A stretch of DNA of 5,320 bases from Methylococcaceae bacterium (GCA_028678445.1 JAJRDJ010000058.1:1-5320); one strand, 5' to 3'; shown: positions 1 through 5,320, counted from the stretch's first letter. A program made the numbers and translations. The notes: generated by a model not told the origin, from the sequence alone.

Positions 1-1121
1 AAAAAGAATACAAGGTGCAATTCGGTTACGGTCCCGCCGCCTCCGCGGTATACCGGGTCAACCAGGGGCTTTCGCTCGGCGGTTACGGTGAAGCGGTGTA
101 TACCAACTTCAGCAAGAGCCCGGATTACGTCAAGGACAAGAACCTCAAAGACACAGCCAATATGCTCCGGGGTGTGCTTTACGTCGGTTACAAGTTCAAT
201 GACTGGATCATTCTCAACAATGAATTTGAATTTGAGCATGCCTCGACCGGCGGAGCGGGTCAGGTGTCAGTCGAGTTCTCGCAGCTCGATTTTCTACTTA
301 ATCCCTACGCCAACGCCCGCGCCGGCATGAGTCTGATACCCATGGGCCTCATCAACGAAATCCACGAAGGCCCGACCTTTCATGGCAACTACCGTCCTGA
401 AGTCGAGCGCACGATTATTCCCTCCACCTGGCGAGAAATCGGCGCGGGTATGTTTGGCGAGCTTTCGCCCGGCCTGCAGTACCGCATGTATGCGATGAAC
501 GGACTTGATGCGCGAGGCTTCACCAGCGCCGGCATACGTGGCGGCCGGCAGAACGCCAGCAAAGCTATCGCCGAGGATCTGGCTTTTACCGGACGGCTTG
601 ACTACGACATGCCCTTCGCGCCCGGACTTCTGGCTGGTGCTTCAGCGTGGGTAGGCAATTCGGGGCAGGGCTTCGAATATGCCAATGAGAAAGTGGCGGC
701 GCTAACCCAGCTTTACGAGGGCCACCTCCAATACCGTTGGAGGGGACTCGAAATGCGCGCTTTGGGCGCAGTCGGTTCGATTGGCAACGCCGCCCAGCTT
801 AGTGAGCGAAAGGGACAGACTATCGGCAGTCAGAACTACGGTTGGTATACCGAGGCCGCTTACAACATCATGCCCTGGCTCTGGAAGGACAGCACCCAGT
901 ACATCGCGCCTTTCTTCCGGTACGAATCCTATAATACCTTGGCTGAAGTTCCTGACGGGTTCAGTGATTACGATGGTCTCTACAACCGGTGGATATATCA
1001 AGGCGGTTTGACTTATAAACCGATCGAGAATGTGGCCGTGAAGTTTGATTACCGGAACTTCAATTCGGGTGCTGGAAAACTGCCGGACGAATACAATCTG
1101 GGTATCGCATTTATGTACTAA
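1..1121 (+). CDS. Porin-like outer-membrane beta-barrel protein, 5' end cut by window
   Basis: The reading frame is open from the first bases (first full codon at 3: Lys-Glu-Tyr-Lys before the GTG at 15), so that GTG is internal; the true start and signal peptide lie outside the window. About 372 residues are visible. The chain shows alternating polar/hydrophobic strands rich in Tyr, Phe, Trp and Gly, for example GLSLGGYGEAVYTNF near the left end, and no long hydrophobic helix. It finishes with LGIAFMY, a terminal beta-signal with an aromatic last residue, as expected for a BAM substrate in the outer membrane. The central stretch around 340-450 (GLINEIHEGPTFHGNYRPEV, then IIPSTWREIGAGMFGE) resembles porin-like proteins related to the phosphate-selective porin O/P group; that assignment is from memory of the family. 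The substrate cannot be read from the sequence. It could be a general porin or an uncharacterised barrel. Nothing links it directly to feoAB. Confidence 0.8.
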   Translation, partial: KEYKVQFGYGPAASAVYRVNQGLSLGGYGEAVYTNFSKSPDYVKDKNLKDTANMLRGVLYVGYKFNDWIILNNEFEFEHASTGGAGQVSVEFSQLDFLLNPYANARAGMSLIPMGLINEIHEGPTFHGNYRPEVERTIIPSTWREIGAGMFGELSPGLQYRMYAMNGLDARGFTSAGIRGGRQNASKAIAEDLAFTGRLDYDMPFAPGLLAGASAWVGNSGQGFEYANEKVAALTQLYEGHLQYRWRGLEMRALGAVGSIGNAAQLSERKGQTIGSQNYGWYTEAAYNIMPWLWKDSTQYIAPFFRYESYNTLAEVPDGFSDYDGLYNRWIYQGGLTYKPIENVAVKFDYRNFNSGAGKLPDEYNLGIAFMY

Positions 1122-1128
1122 GCCATCT

Positions 1129-1200
1129 GATGCGTACTGCATTACTCGATATATGACGGGGCCATCGCTTCGAGTTATCGTCATTCGTACCCGATGCATC
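1129..1200. other. Intergenic inverted-repeat cluster after the porin gene
   Basis: Between the porin stop and the next gene lie several short inverted repeats: GATGC (1129-1133) with GCATC (1196-1200), GTAC (1134-1137) with GTAC (1187-1190), ACTCGA (1144-1149) with TCGAGT (1170-1175), and ATGACG (1153-1158) with CGTCAT (1179-1184). The last two cross, so they cannot form together in a simple hairpin. No T-run follows, so this is not a textbook intrinsic terminator. It may help end porin transcription or stabilise the 3' end of the mRNA; that is inference. Confidence 0.3.
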
Positions 1201-1238
1201 AATCATCAATAATCAACAAGTAACTGAGGAATGCGCTC

Positions 1239-1457
1239 ATGAAAGCAGGAATTAGCTTCTGCCTCATCATGCTAGCTGGATGCACGCCCTTTTCAGCCTA
1301 CCGGCCTAATATCGATTTGCACGGTGTCGATCTAAATCGATACGAAGCGGATATGAGAGATTGCGAGAGCAAGTCCGCGGGCTCCAGCTTTGAATGGGGT
1401 AATCCGATAGCCAAATGCATGGCCACCAGAGGCTACAAGATCTCCCATCACTATTGA
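1239..1457 (+). CDS. Small putative lipoprotein with a Cys pair (72 aa)
   Basis: The gene starts at an ATG eight bases after GAGGA (1226-1230), a good Shine-Dalgarno site. Residues 1-14 form a short type II signal peptide ending in the lipobox LAGC, so Cys15 should be lipidated; Thr at +2 gives no inner-membrane retention signal, which suggests the outer membrane. The mature part is about 58 residues, mostly polar, with the pattern RYEADMRDC (34-42) and KCMATRGY (59-66). The spaced Cys42 and Cys60 could form a disulphide in the periplasm. Small lipoproteins with a D-x3-C ... C-x3-RGY arrangement are common in proteobacteria and are mostly uncharacterised; I do not recognise a named family. 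It stands alone between the porin and the unknown gene pair, without tight spacing to either. Confidence 0.72.
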   Translation: MKAGISFCLIMLAGCTPFSAYRPNIDLHGVDLNRYEADMRDCESKSAGSSFEWGNPIAKCMATRGYKISHHY

Positions 1458-1460
1458 TGG
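1445..1460 (+). other. Short hairpin over the lipoprotein stop codon
   Basis: CCATCA (1445-1450), loop CTAT, TGATGG (1455-1460) form a perfect 6-base stem with a 4-base loop. The right arm contains the TGA stop (1455-1457). The following bases are GC-rich with no T-run, so this is at best a weak terminator or an RNA 3'-end stabiliser, and it may be chance. Confidence 0.25.
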
Positions 1461-1588
1461 CCCGCCAAGGCGACCGCAGAGCCATGTGCAAAGACGCCGC
1501 GACAGGCGAAAGCCCAAGACACGCGTTACCTTTGAAAGATGAACGCCGAGTTTCGTGCGCATTGCAAACGTGCATTTTCCATTCTCGT

Positions 1589-1592
1589 GAGG
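1589..1592 (+). promoter_or_regulatory. Shine-Dalgarno site that favours the start at 1599
   Basis: GAGG sits six bases before the ATG at 1599. The upstream in-frame ATG at 1539 has only GAAAG directly touching it, with no properly spaced ribosome site. This is the main reason for choosing the shorter protein. Confidence 0.5.
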
Positions 1593-1598
1593 CTCCCG

Positions 1599-1925
1599 AT
1601 GCAAGCTAACTTATTGTCAGAATCCACCAGCGCCCCCCATGGCAACAGCGTCGAAGTGCAGGCAGGTTCAACGCTGGGGTTGTTGCATGTGAATGCCGGT
1701 CTTCTCGTCGAGCGCTACCTCACGGAGCGCGATCCCTGTGTTGCCGTGTGGTTGAGCCGTCAATTTCGCTTGATTTCGGATAATCCTGCGATGCCGGATG
1801 CCGAGTTGAAAGTGCTTTATCGCACGCTGGCCGCACGCTGGCACCAGATTGCCACCCAAAGCTTGCTCGAAACCCATCCAGGCAATCCCTGGCTGGACGA
1901 GTTTCCGGAGGAGGCGCTGGCATGA
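1599..1925 (+). CDS. Hypothetical protein, first gene of a coupled pair upstream of feoA (108 aa)
   Basis: I do not recognise this protein. With the start at 1599 it has 108 residues; an in-frame ATG at 1539 would add 20 residues (MNAEFRAHCKRAFSILVRLP) but has no spaced Shine-Dalgarno site. The chain has no signal peptide and no membrane segment, so it is probably cytoplasmic. The middle (residues 26-60) is the most protein-like stretch, with hydrophobic segments around LGLLHVNAGLLVERYL and CVAVWLSRQFRLI. An alpha-helical stretch follows (67-90, AELKVLYRTLAARWHQIA), then an acidic tail (WLDEFPEEALA). There is one cysteine, Cys47. Its stop overlaps the next gene's start as ATGA, which implies translational coupling and a shared role with the CxxC protein. 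Both point toward feoAB in the same direction but are separated from it by a probable promoter. A link to iron is positional inference only. Confidence 0.6.
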   Translation: MQANLLSESTSAPHGNSVEVQAGSTLGLLHVNAGLLVERYLTERDPCVAVWLSRQFRLISDNPAMPDAELKVLYRTLAARWHQIATQSLLETHPGNPWLDEFPEEALA

Positions 1926-2164
1926 GCGAATCGAGATGCCCGCTTGAAACTCTGGCAGGCGAAGCCGGGGCACACATTGCATGGTGTCCTGACTGCGGCA
2001 CTGTTCATCTCTCGATAGGCTTTGTCCAGTTGAAGCTGACAGGGCAACAATTCCACCACCTTCATCAACTGATGCACCTGGCCCAGGGCCAGCTCAGTGA
2101 ACGGCAGCCCGGACAGTCCCAACAGGATTCCGTCCCTAGCCGGGCCAAGCGGGAACTGCATTAG
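1922..2164 (+). CDS. Hypothetical CxxC protein, second gene of the coupled pair (80 aa)
   Basis: The start overlaps the previous stop (ATGA), and a strong GGAGGAG (1907-1913) lies eight bases upstream, so the start is well supported. Residues 21-32 read WCPDCGTVHLSI, a CxxC turn followed by a His and a predicted beta strand; VQLKL continues the strand. A helix rich in His follows (44-52, FHHLHQLMH). An additional Cys6 lies near the N-terminus. The CxxC plus several His residues could bind zinc or iron, but a full four-ligand set is not certain. I recall similar short bacterial proteins with a WCxxCGTxHL motif that are annotated only as hypothetical. The last 20 or so residues are polar and probably disordered. 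There is no signal peptide or membrane helix. The role is unknown; co-translation with the upstream gene suggests a common task. Confidence 0.7.
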   Translation: MSESRCPLETLAGEAGAHIAWCPDCGTVHLSIGFVQLKLTGQQFHHLHQLMHLAQGQLSERQPGQSQQDSVPSRAKRELH

Positions 2165-2277
2165 ATGGCTGGTCTTCGACCATGGCGCGACTGGAAAAGC
2201 GAAGCCTTGGTGACCATGCAAAGCGGCGGACGAACCATCATGGATCATCAAAATGCGGCACCCACTGCGGCGGTATA

Positions 2278-2286
2278 TGTGATAAT
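2278..2286 (+). promoter_or_regulatory. Probable extended -10 promoter element for feoAB
   Basis: TGT followed by GATAAT fits an extended -10 (TGn plus a hexamer matching TATAAT at five of six positions). No good -35 hexamer is seen at the usual spacing, which an extended -10 can tolerate. Transcription would start near 2293, giving a leader of about 30 bases before the feoA start. Confidence 0.4.
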
Positions 2287-2302
2287 TCAAGAACCATTAT
2301 CA
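2280..2302. promoter_or_regulatory. Fur-box-like inverted repeat upstream of feoA
   Basis: TGATAAT (2280-2286) and ATTATCA (2296-2302) are perfect 7-base inverted arms separated by nine bases. The arms match the two halves of the classical Fur 7-1-7 motif exactly, but the spacing is nine rather than one. Read on the minus strand around the right arm, about 12 of 19 positions match the E. coli Fur consensus by my hand alignment. The site covers the putative -10 and start of transcription of feoA, where a Fe(II)-loaded repressor would block RNA polymerase. Another metal regulator (such as a MntR/DtxR-type protein) is possible. Confidence 0.5.
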
Positions 2303-2321
2303 TTTGTAGGCTATTTCCACT

Positions 2322-2552
2322 GTGTCCACCGATCTCAGCCGCCTGAAAGATGGCGAAACCGCACAAGTCCTGTCCATCGAGGCCGATGAGGCGCTGCATC
2401 ACCGCCTGATGGCCCTGGGGTTCCGGATCGGCAACCCCGTGACGGTCATCCGGCATGGCCGATTCCGGGGGCCGTTGCAGGTTCGGGTGGGCATGACCGA
2501 TGTGATTCTCCGCCGCAGCGATGCCGCAAAAATTCGCCTGGCCCCCGCCTGA
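2322..2552 (+). CDS. feoA: Ferrous iron transport protein A (FeoA)
   Basis: FeoA is a small cytoplasmic SH3-like protein needed for full Fe(II) uptake by FeoB. The 76-residue length is typical. The sequence shows the family pattern: an N-terminal strand (LSRLKDGETAQVLSI), the helix LHHRLMALGFRIG (25-37), a beta stretch (PVTVIRHGRFRGPLQVRV), and the final strand/helix VILRRSDAAKIRL (61-73). The start is GTG: an in-frame TAG at 2307 excludes anything longer, and the next Met (30) lies inside the conserved helix. The ribosome site is modest (GTAGG at 2306-2310, 11 bases before the start). The stop overlaps the feoB start by one base (TGATG), so the two proteins are co-translated. A Fur-like operator lies directly upstream, consistent with expression under iron limitation. 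Confidence 0.95.
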   Translation: MSTDLSRLKDGETAQVLSIEADEALHHRLMALGFRIGNPVTVIRHGRFRGPLQVRVGMTDVILRRSDAAKIRLAPA

Positions 2553-4339
2553 TGAAACGCATCGCCTTGCTGGGCATGCCGAACACCGGCAAGTCCACGT
2601 TTTTCAATCGCCTGACCGGCGCGTCCGCCCGGGTCGGTAATTGGCCCGGCATCACGGTCGAGCTGATGACCGCCAAGGTGATCCTCGGCGGCACCTACAC
2701 GCAGGTGGTCGATCTGCCGGGCATTTACAGTTTTCACGGATTTTCCGAGGACGAAAAGGTCGTCCGCGACTTTCTTGAGAACAACCCGGTCGATCTGGTC
2801 GTCATCATCCTCAATGCAACGCAGATAGACCGCCAATTGCCGCTGGCTTTGCAGGTCGTCAAGCTCGGGTTGCCGGCGGTCGTGGTACTGAACATGGCGG
2901 ATGAAGCGCGCCAACTGGGTATTCTCATCAATACCGACATCTTGAGTGCCGCCCTGGGTTTGCCGGTCGCCCTGGTCAGCGCCAAGTACGGAACGGGATT
3001 TACCGAGGCCAAACAGGCCATTCGGGTGGCGCTGGACACCGCTCATAAGGGAGAAGATCTGGAATTGGTCCGGGTTTTTTCCGAGGACCATGAGATCGAA
3101 GCCGCCACGGCGGACATCATGCGCTCCGCGGTCGAATTGCCCCGGCATTTCCCCAAGAGCAGGACGGCCCGGCTCGACCAGGTGCTGCTGCATCCATGGT
3201 TCGGCCTGCCGCTGTTCTTCCTGTTCATGTTCCTGCTCTTCCAGTTCATTTTCACGCTGGGCAAACCGCTGCAGGATGGCGTCGCCTGGCTGTTGACCGA
3301 GGCACGCGACCGCGGGCTGGATCCGCTCATGGCGGATTGGCCGCATTTGCTCAAGGGGCTGCTCCTGGACGGCATCTACAACGGGGTCGGCACGGTAGCG
3401 GCGTTTGTGCCCATCATCATCCTGTTTTTTCTGGTCATGACCCTGGTGGAGGACAGCGGCTATCTCTCCCGCGTCGCCTTCCTGATGGACGCCCTGATGG
3501 CAAGGCTGGGTCTGGATGGGCGCGGCTTCGTCATGTTGCTGATGGGGTTTGGCTGCAACGTGCCGGCGCTGATGGGCACGCGCGTCATGCGCTCGCGGCC
3601 GTTGCGCCTGCTGACCATGCTCGTCGTGCCGTTTTCCCTCTGCTCCGCCCGGCTGCAGGTATTCCTCTTTATTACCGCCGCGCTCTTCACCGCGCGGGCC
3701 GCGCCGGCCGTCTTGTTCAGCCTATACCTGCTGAGCTTTGCCACCGCCCTGCTCACCGCCCTGCTCTTCAAGGGGCGCTATGTGAGCACGGAACCCTTCG
3801 TGATCGAATTGCCGCCCTACCGCCTGCCGACCTGGCGGCAAGTCGCGATGCGCGGGTGGCATGAGGTGCGGCATTTTTTGCGGCGCGCGTCGAAGTTCAT
3901 CACGGCGGGCGTCGTGGCGGTCTGGCTGCTGACGAACCTGCCCACCGATGTTCCCCCGAGCAGCGCGGGAACCCTCGCCGGACACGTCGCCGCCTTCATG
4001 TCGCCGGTGCTTTCGCCCATCGGCATCGACGCGGAATTGAGCCTGGCGCTGATCTTCGGCTTCGTCGCGAAAGAAATCGTCGTCGGCTCCCTGGCCGCCA
4101 TTTACGGCCTGGAGGGCGACGCGCTGATGGGGCTGATGGCGCAGAAGCTCGACTGGGTCCAGGCTTACAGCTTCATGCTCTTTACCCTGATCTACGTGCC
4201 GTGCCTCTCGACCATCGCGACCCTGAAAAACGAAGCACGGAGCACCGGCTTCATGCTGATGTCAGTCGCATGGTCCTTGCTGCTGGCCTGGGTCGTCTGT
4301 TTCTCTTTTTACCAGAGCGCCCGCTGGCTGGGGTTCTGA
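2552..4339 (+). CDS. feoB: Ferrous iron transporter B (FeoB), short form
   Basis: FeoB is the inner-membrane Fe(II) transporter with a cytoplasmic GTPase domain. Residues 1 to about 160 carry the GTPase motifs: G1 GMPNTGKS (8-15), G2 Thr35 in WPGIT, G3 DLPG (54-57), G4 NMAD (114-117) and G5 SAKYGTG (143-149). A helical linker follows (about 160-205). The membrane part begins near HPWFG (214-218), with roughly nine hydrophobic segments: about 218-237, 281-300, 322-343, 358-380, 386-408, 449-465, 496-518, 538-558 and 567-590. Conserved membrane motifs include EDSGYLSR (300-307), GCNVPALMGTR (334-344), CSARLQVF (364-371), AKEIVVGS (506-513), PCLSTIATLKNE (550-561) and a terminal FYQSARW. At 595 residues it is shorter than E. 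coli FeoB (about 770). In the first gate motif, E. coli has ARLPV where this protein has ARLQV (Gln369). The start has no Shine-Dalgarno site; translation should depend on coupling to feoA. No feoC follows. Confidence 0.97.
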   Translation: MKRIALLGMPNTGKSTFFNRLTGASARVGNWPGITVELMTAKVILGGTYTQVVDLPGIYSFHGFSEDEKVVRDFLENNPVDLVVIILNATQIDRQLPLALQVVKLGLPAVVVLNMADEARQLGILINTDILSAALGLPVALVSAKYGTGFTEAKQAIRVALDTAHKGEDLELVRVFSEDHEIEAATADIMRSAVELPRHFPKSRTARLDQVLLHPWFGLPLFFLFMFLLFQFIFTLGKPLQDGVAWLLTEARDRGLDPLMADWPHLLKGLLLDGIYNGVGTVAAFVPIIILFFLVMTLVEDSGYLSRVAFLMDALMARLGLDGRGFVMLLMGFGCNVPALMGTRVMRSRPLRLLTMLVVPFSLCSARLQVFLFITAALFTARAAPAVLFSLYLLSFATALLTALLFKGRYVSTEPFVIELPPYRLPTWRQVAMRGWHEVRHFLRRASKFITAGVVAVWLLTNLPTDVPPSSAGTLAGHVAAFMSPVLSPIGIDAELSLALIFGFVAKEIVVGSLAAIYGLEGDALMGLMAQKLDWVQAYSFMLFTLIYVPCLSTIATLKNEARSTGFMLMSVAWSLLLAWVVCFSFYQSARWLGF

Positions 4340-4380
4340 GTCAGAGCCCGGGTTGGCGATTCATTGCTGTCATCCTTGAC

Positions 4381-4428
4381 GAAAGACCGGGCTACCGAAC
4401 CTGGGCTTCGTAGTCGGCCCGGTCTTTC
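4381..4428. terminator. Perfect 12-base inverted repeat between convergent genes
   Basis: GAAAGACCGGGC (4381-4392) and its exact reverse complement GCCCGGTCTTTC (4417-4428) flank a 24-base loop. The repeat lies about 40 bases after the feoB stop. Its right arm encodes the last residues of the minus-strand lipoprotein (EKDRA), and its left arm lies at and after that gene's TAG. Each strand therefore ends in GGTCTTTC followed by a mixed sequence: a strong stem but a short T-run. A bidirectional terminator serving feoB and the lipoprotein gene is the simplest reading. Confidence 0.55.
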
Positions 4429-4634
4429 TCGTACAGCGCCTTGAGGCTGTCGCAAGTGGCCGCCCCGACATGGCGGCTAGCGATGCAGTCGTGATATTCC
4501 TGTTCGGATTCTTCAAGACGGATGGCCGCTTCCTGCGCATCCGGCCCGCCGATCACGGTGCGCGAGCGGTTGCTGCAGCCCCAGAGGGTGCTCATAAAAA
4601 GTGCCACGAGTATTGCCGTTGTCATTCTGCTCAT
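4392..4634 (-). CDS. Small putative lipoprotein (80 aa), convergent with feoB
   Basis: The N-terminus MSRMTTAILVALFMSTLWGC is a type II signal peptide: a short basic start, a hydrophobic core and a cleavage site before Cys20. Trp at -2 in the lipobox (LWGC) is unusual, though Leu at -3 and Gly at -1 fit. Ser follows the Cys, with no Asp retention signal, which suggests the outer membrane. The mature part is about 60 residues, hydrophilic and helical, with YHDC (47-50), TC (60-61), then LKALYEKDRADYEAQ. The two spaced cysteines (50 and 61) may pair in the periplasm. I do not recognise a named family; small proteobacterial lipoproteins with this C ... C ... YE-x-D-x3-Y layout are generally uncharacterised. 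The ribosome site before the ATG is weak, and Met4 is an alternative start. It lies 168 bases downstream of the metallopeptidase gene on the same strand. Its end forms one arm of the 12-base inverted repeat. Confidence 0.72.
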   Translation of the reverse strand: MSRMTTAILVALFMSTLWGCSNRSRTVIGGPDAQEAAIRLEESEQEYHDCIASRHVGAATCDSLKALYEKDRADYEAQVR

Positions 4635-4665
4635 GTCGATAGTCTCGGTAGGTCAAATTCAAGGG

Positions 4666-4681
4666 CCCGCCATGTTGCGGG
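4666..4681. other. Short hairpin between the metallopeptidase and lipoprotein genes
   Basis: CCCGC (4666-4670), a 6-base spacer and GCGGG (4677-4681) form a small GC-rich stem in the 168-base gap. Read on the minus strand it is followed by CCCTTGAATTTG, which is not a clear T-run. It may weaken read-through from the metallopeptidase gene. The rest of this gap shows no clear promoter; a 7-base direct repeat GGAACAT lies at 4776-4790. Confidence 0.25.
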
Positions 4682-4802
4682 TTTAAAGGGGGTTGAACGT
4701 TCCGGAAAGTCGATACAGAACATCGAAATCGAGCCGAAAGCCCAGCCAATGAGGGGCCGATAAAGTGAGTCTTTGGAACATGGGAACATTTTTTCTGGGG
4801 CG

Positions 4803-5320
4803 TTACGGCCTGCCCCAAGCCTCCGCCGCCAGCGGCAATTCATTCAGCTCCGCGCGGGCTTCCCGCCACGTCGGGTAGTGCTGCTCAAGCAGCGCCACGA
4901 AGTGCTCGCTATGCGTCGGCTCGACCAGGTGGAGCATTTCGTGCACGAGGACATATTCCAGCAAATCCCTGGGCTTCTTGACCAGCTCGGTGTTCAGGCG
5001 AATGTTCCCCGCCCGGTGGTTGCAGCCGCCCCATTTCGTTTTCATACGCTGCAGGAAATAGCCGGAGACTTTTACGTCAAGCTTCGCTTCCCATTTCCGG
5101 ATCAGTTCAGGCACCACGTCATGCAGCCGTGATCGGTGCCATTCCTGCATGACGGCTTCCCGCTTCTCCAGCGTGCTGCCGGGCCGCACGCTGAGCGTGA
5201 TCCGGCGATGATCCAGCTTCACGGACGGCTTTTCATCCTTCTCGAGGACGGACAGCAGATAGCGCCGCCCCCAGAGGGTGTGACTTTCACGCTCGACAAA
5301 CTGCCTGGGCGTCTCCCGCG
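4803..5320 (-). CDS. YgjP/DUF45-family zinc metallopeptidase-like protein, 5' end cut by window
   Basis: The frame stays open to the right edge: 32 further codons (RQFVERESHTLWGRRYLLSV and onward) precede the GTG at 5222 and fit the family, so that GTG is an internal valine and the true start lies outside. About 171 residues are visible. The zinc motif HEMLH (4929-4943) is followed by EPTH, whose His (4911-4913) is the likely third ligand, then SEHF. Upstream are KWGGCN and IRLN, then LLEYVLVHE, the typical order in YgjP-type (DUF45, SprT/M48-like) proteins. Full-length members are about 230-240 residues, so some 60 N-terminal residues are probably missing. Proteins of this group are annotated as metal-dependent hydrolases or putative metallopeptidases; the natural substrate is poorly known. 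The protein is probably cytoplasmic. It reads toward the lipoprotein gene. All catalytic residues visible here are intact. Confidence 0.9.
   Translation of the reverse strand, partial: RETPRQFVERESHTLWGRRYLLSVLEKDEKPSVKLDHRRITLSVRPGSTLEKREAVMQEWHRSRLHDVVPELIRKWEAKLDVKVSGYFLQRMKTKWGGCNHRAGNIRLNTELVKKPRDLLEYVLVHEMLHLVEPTHSEHFVALLEQHYPTWREARAELNELPLAAEAWGRP

Noticed and set aside
702..1202. A 166-codon minus-strand open frame opposite the porin gene
   Set aside because: It is antisense to a convincing beta-barrel coding sequence and shows no signal or domain of its own.
1817..2290. A 157-codon minus-strand open frame across the unknown gene pair
   Set aside because: The plus-strand genes have ATGA coupling and a strong ribosome site; this frame has none and runs through the promoter region of feoA.
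2165..2389. A 74-codon plus-strand open frame starting right after the CxxC gene
   Set aside because: It runs through the Fur-like site into feoA in another frame, has no ribosome site and no protein-like pattern.
2399..3346. A 315-codon open frame on the minus strand
   Set aside because: It lies opposite feoA and feoB, is rich in Gln, Arg and Asp as expected from the antisense of a GC-rich coding region, and has no recognisable domain.
3196..3864. A 222-codon plus-strand open frame inside feoB
   Set aside because: It is an out-of-frame shadow of the feoB membrane domain with an Arg/Ala/Gly-rich composition.
4579..4590. A 12-base sequence CCCCAGAGGGTG repeated at 5269-5280
   Set aside because: Both copies encode Thr-Leu-Trp-Gly on the minus strand, in the lipoprotein signal and in the metallopeptidase. 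Shared codons explain it better than a functional repeat.
4776..4790. A tandem GGAACAT repeat just after the metallopeptidase stop
   Set aside because: Two 7-base copies only, with no palindrome or link to a known site; probably chance.

Overview
The window looks like chromosomal DNA from a Gram-negative proteobacterium, probably a beta- or gammaproteobacterium. The reasons are an outer-membrane beta-barrel protein, two lipoproteins with lipobox signal peptides, a FeoA/FeoB ferrous iron uptake pair and a YgjP-type metallopeptidase. Nothing in the sequence fixes the genus. No transposase, integrase, tRNA, rRNA, CRISPR array or phage gene is visible.

Layout. The left edge cuts into a porin-like outer-membrane protein (1-1121, +). 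A 117-base gap rich in inverted repeats follows, then a 72-residue lipoprotein gene (1239-1457, +). Next come two small genes of unknown function (about 1599-1925 and 1922-2164, +) that overlap by ATGA; the second encodes a CxxC protein. After about 157 non-coding bases carrying a Fur-box-like inverted repeat over a likely promoter come feoA (2322-2552) and feoB (2552-4339), joined by a one-base TGATG overlap. The right-hand part reads on the minus strand: a YgjP/DUF45-type zinc metallopeptidase cut by the right edge (4803-5320) and an 80-residue lipoprotein (4392-4634). The lipoprotein gene converges on feoB across a perfect 12-base inverted repeat that probably acts as a two-way terminator.

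How the genes work together. The clear functional unit is feoAB: FeoB moves Fe(II) across the inner membrane using a GTPase domain, and FeoA is its small SH3-like partner. The operator-like repeat in front of feoA fits iron-responsive repression. No feoC lies downstream, and this FeoB (595 residues) is shorter than the E. coli type. The two unknown genes before feoA could be linked to iron or metal handling, but only position and a CxxC motif suggest this. The porin, lipoproteins and metallopeptidase have no demonstrable link to iron uptake.

No clearly undescribed system is evident. The points most worth a second look are the coupled unknown pair before feoA, the Fur-like site with unusual spacing, the altered gate motif in the short FeoB, and the inverted repeat that uses the end of a lipoprotein coding region as one arm.
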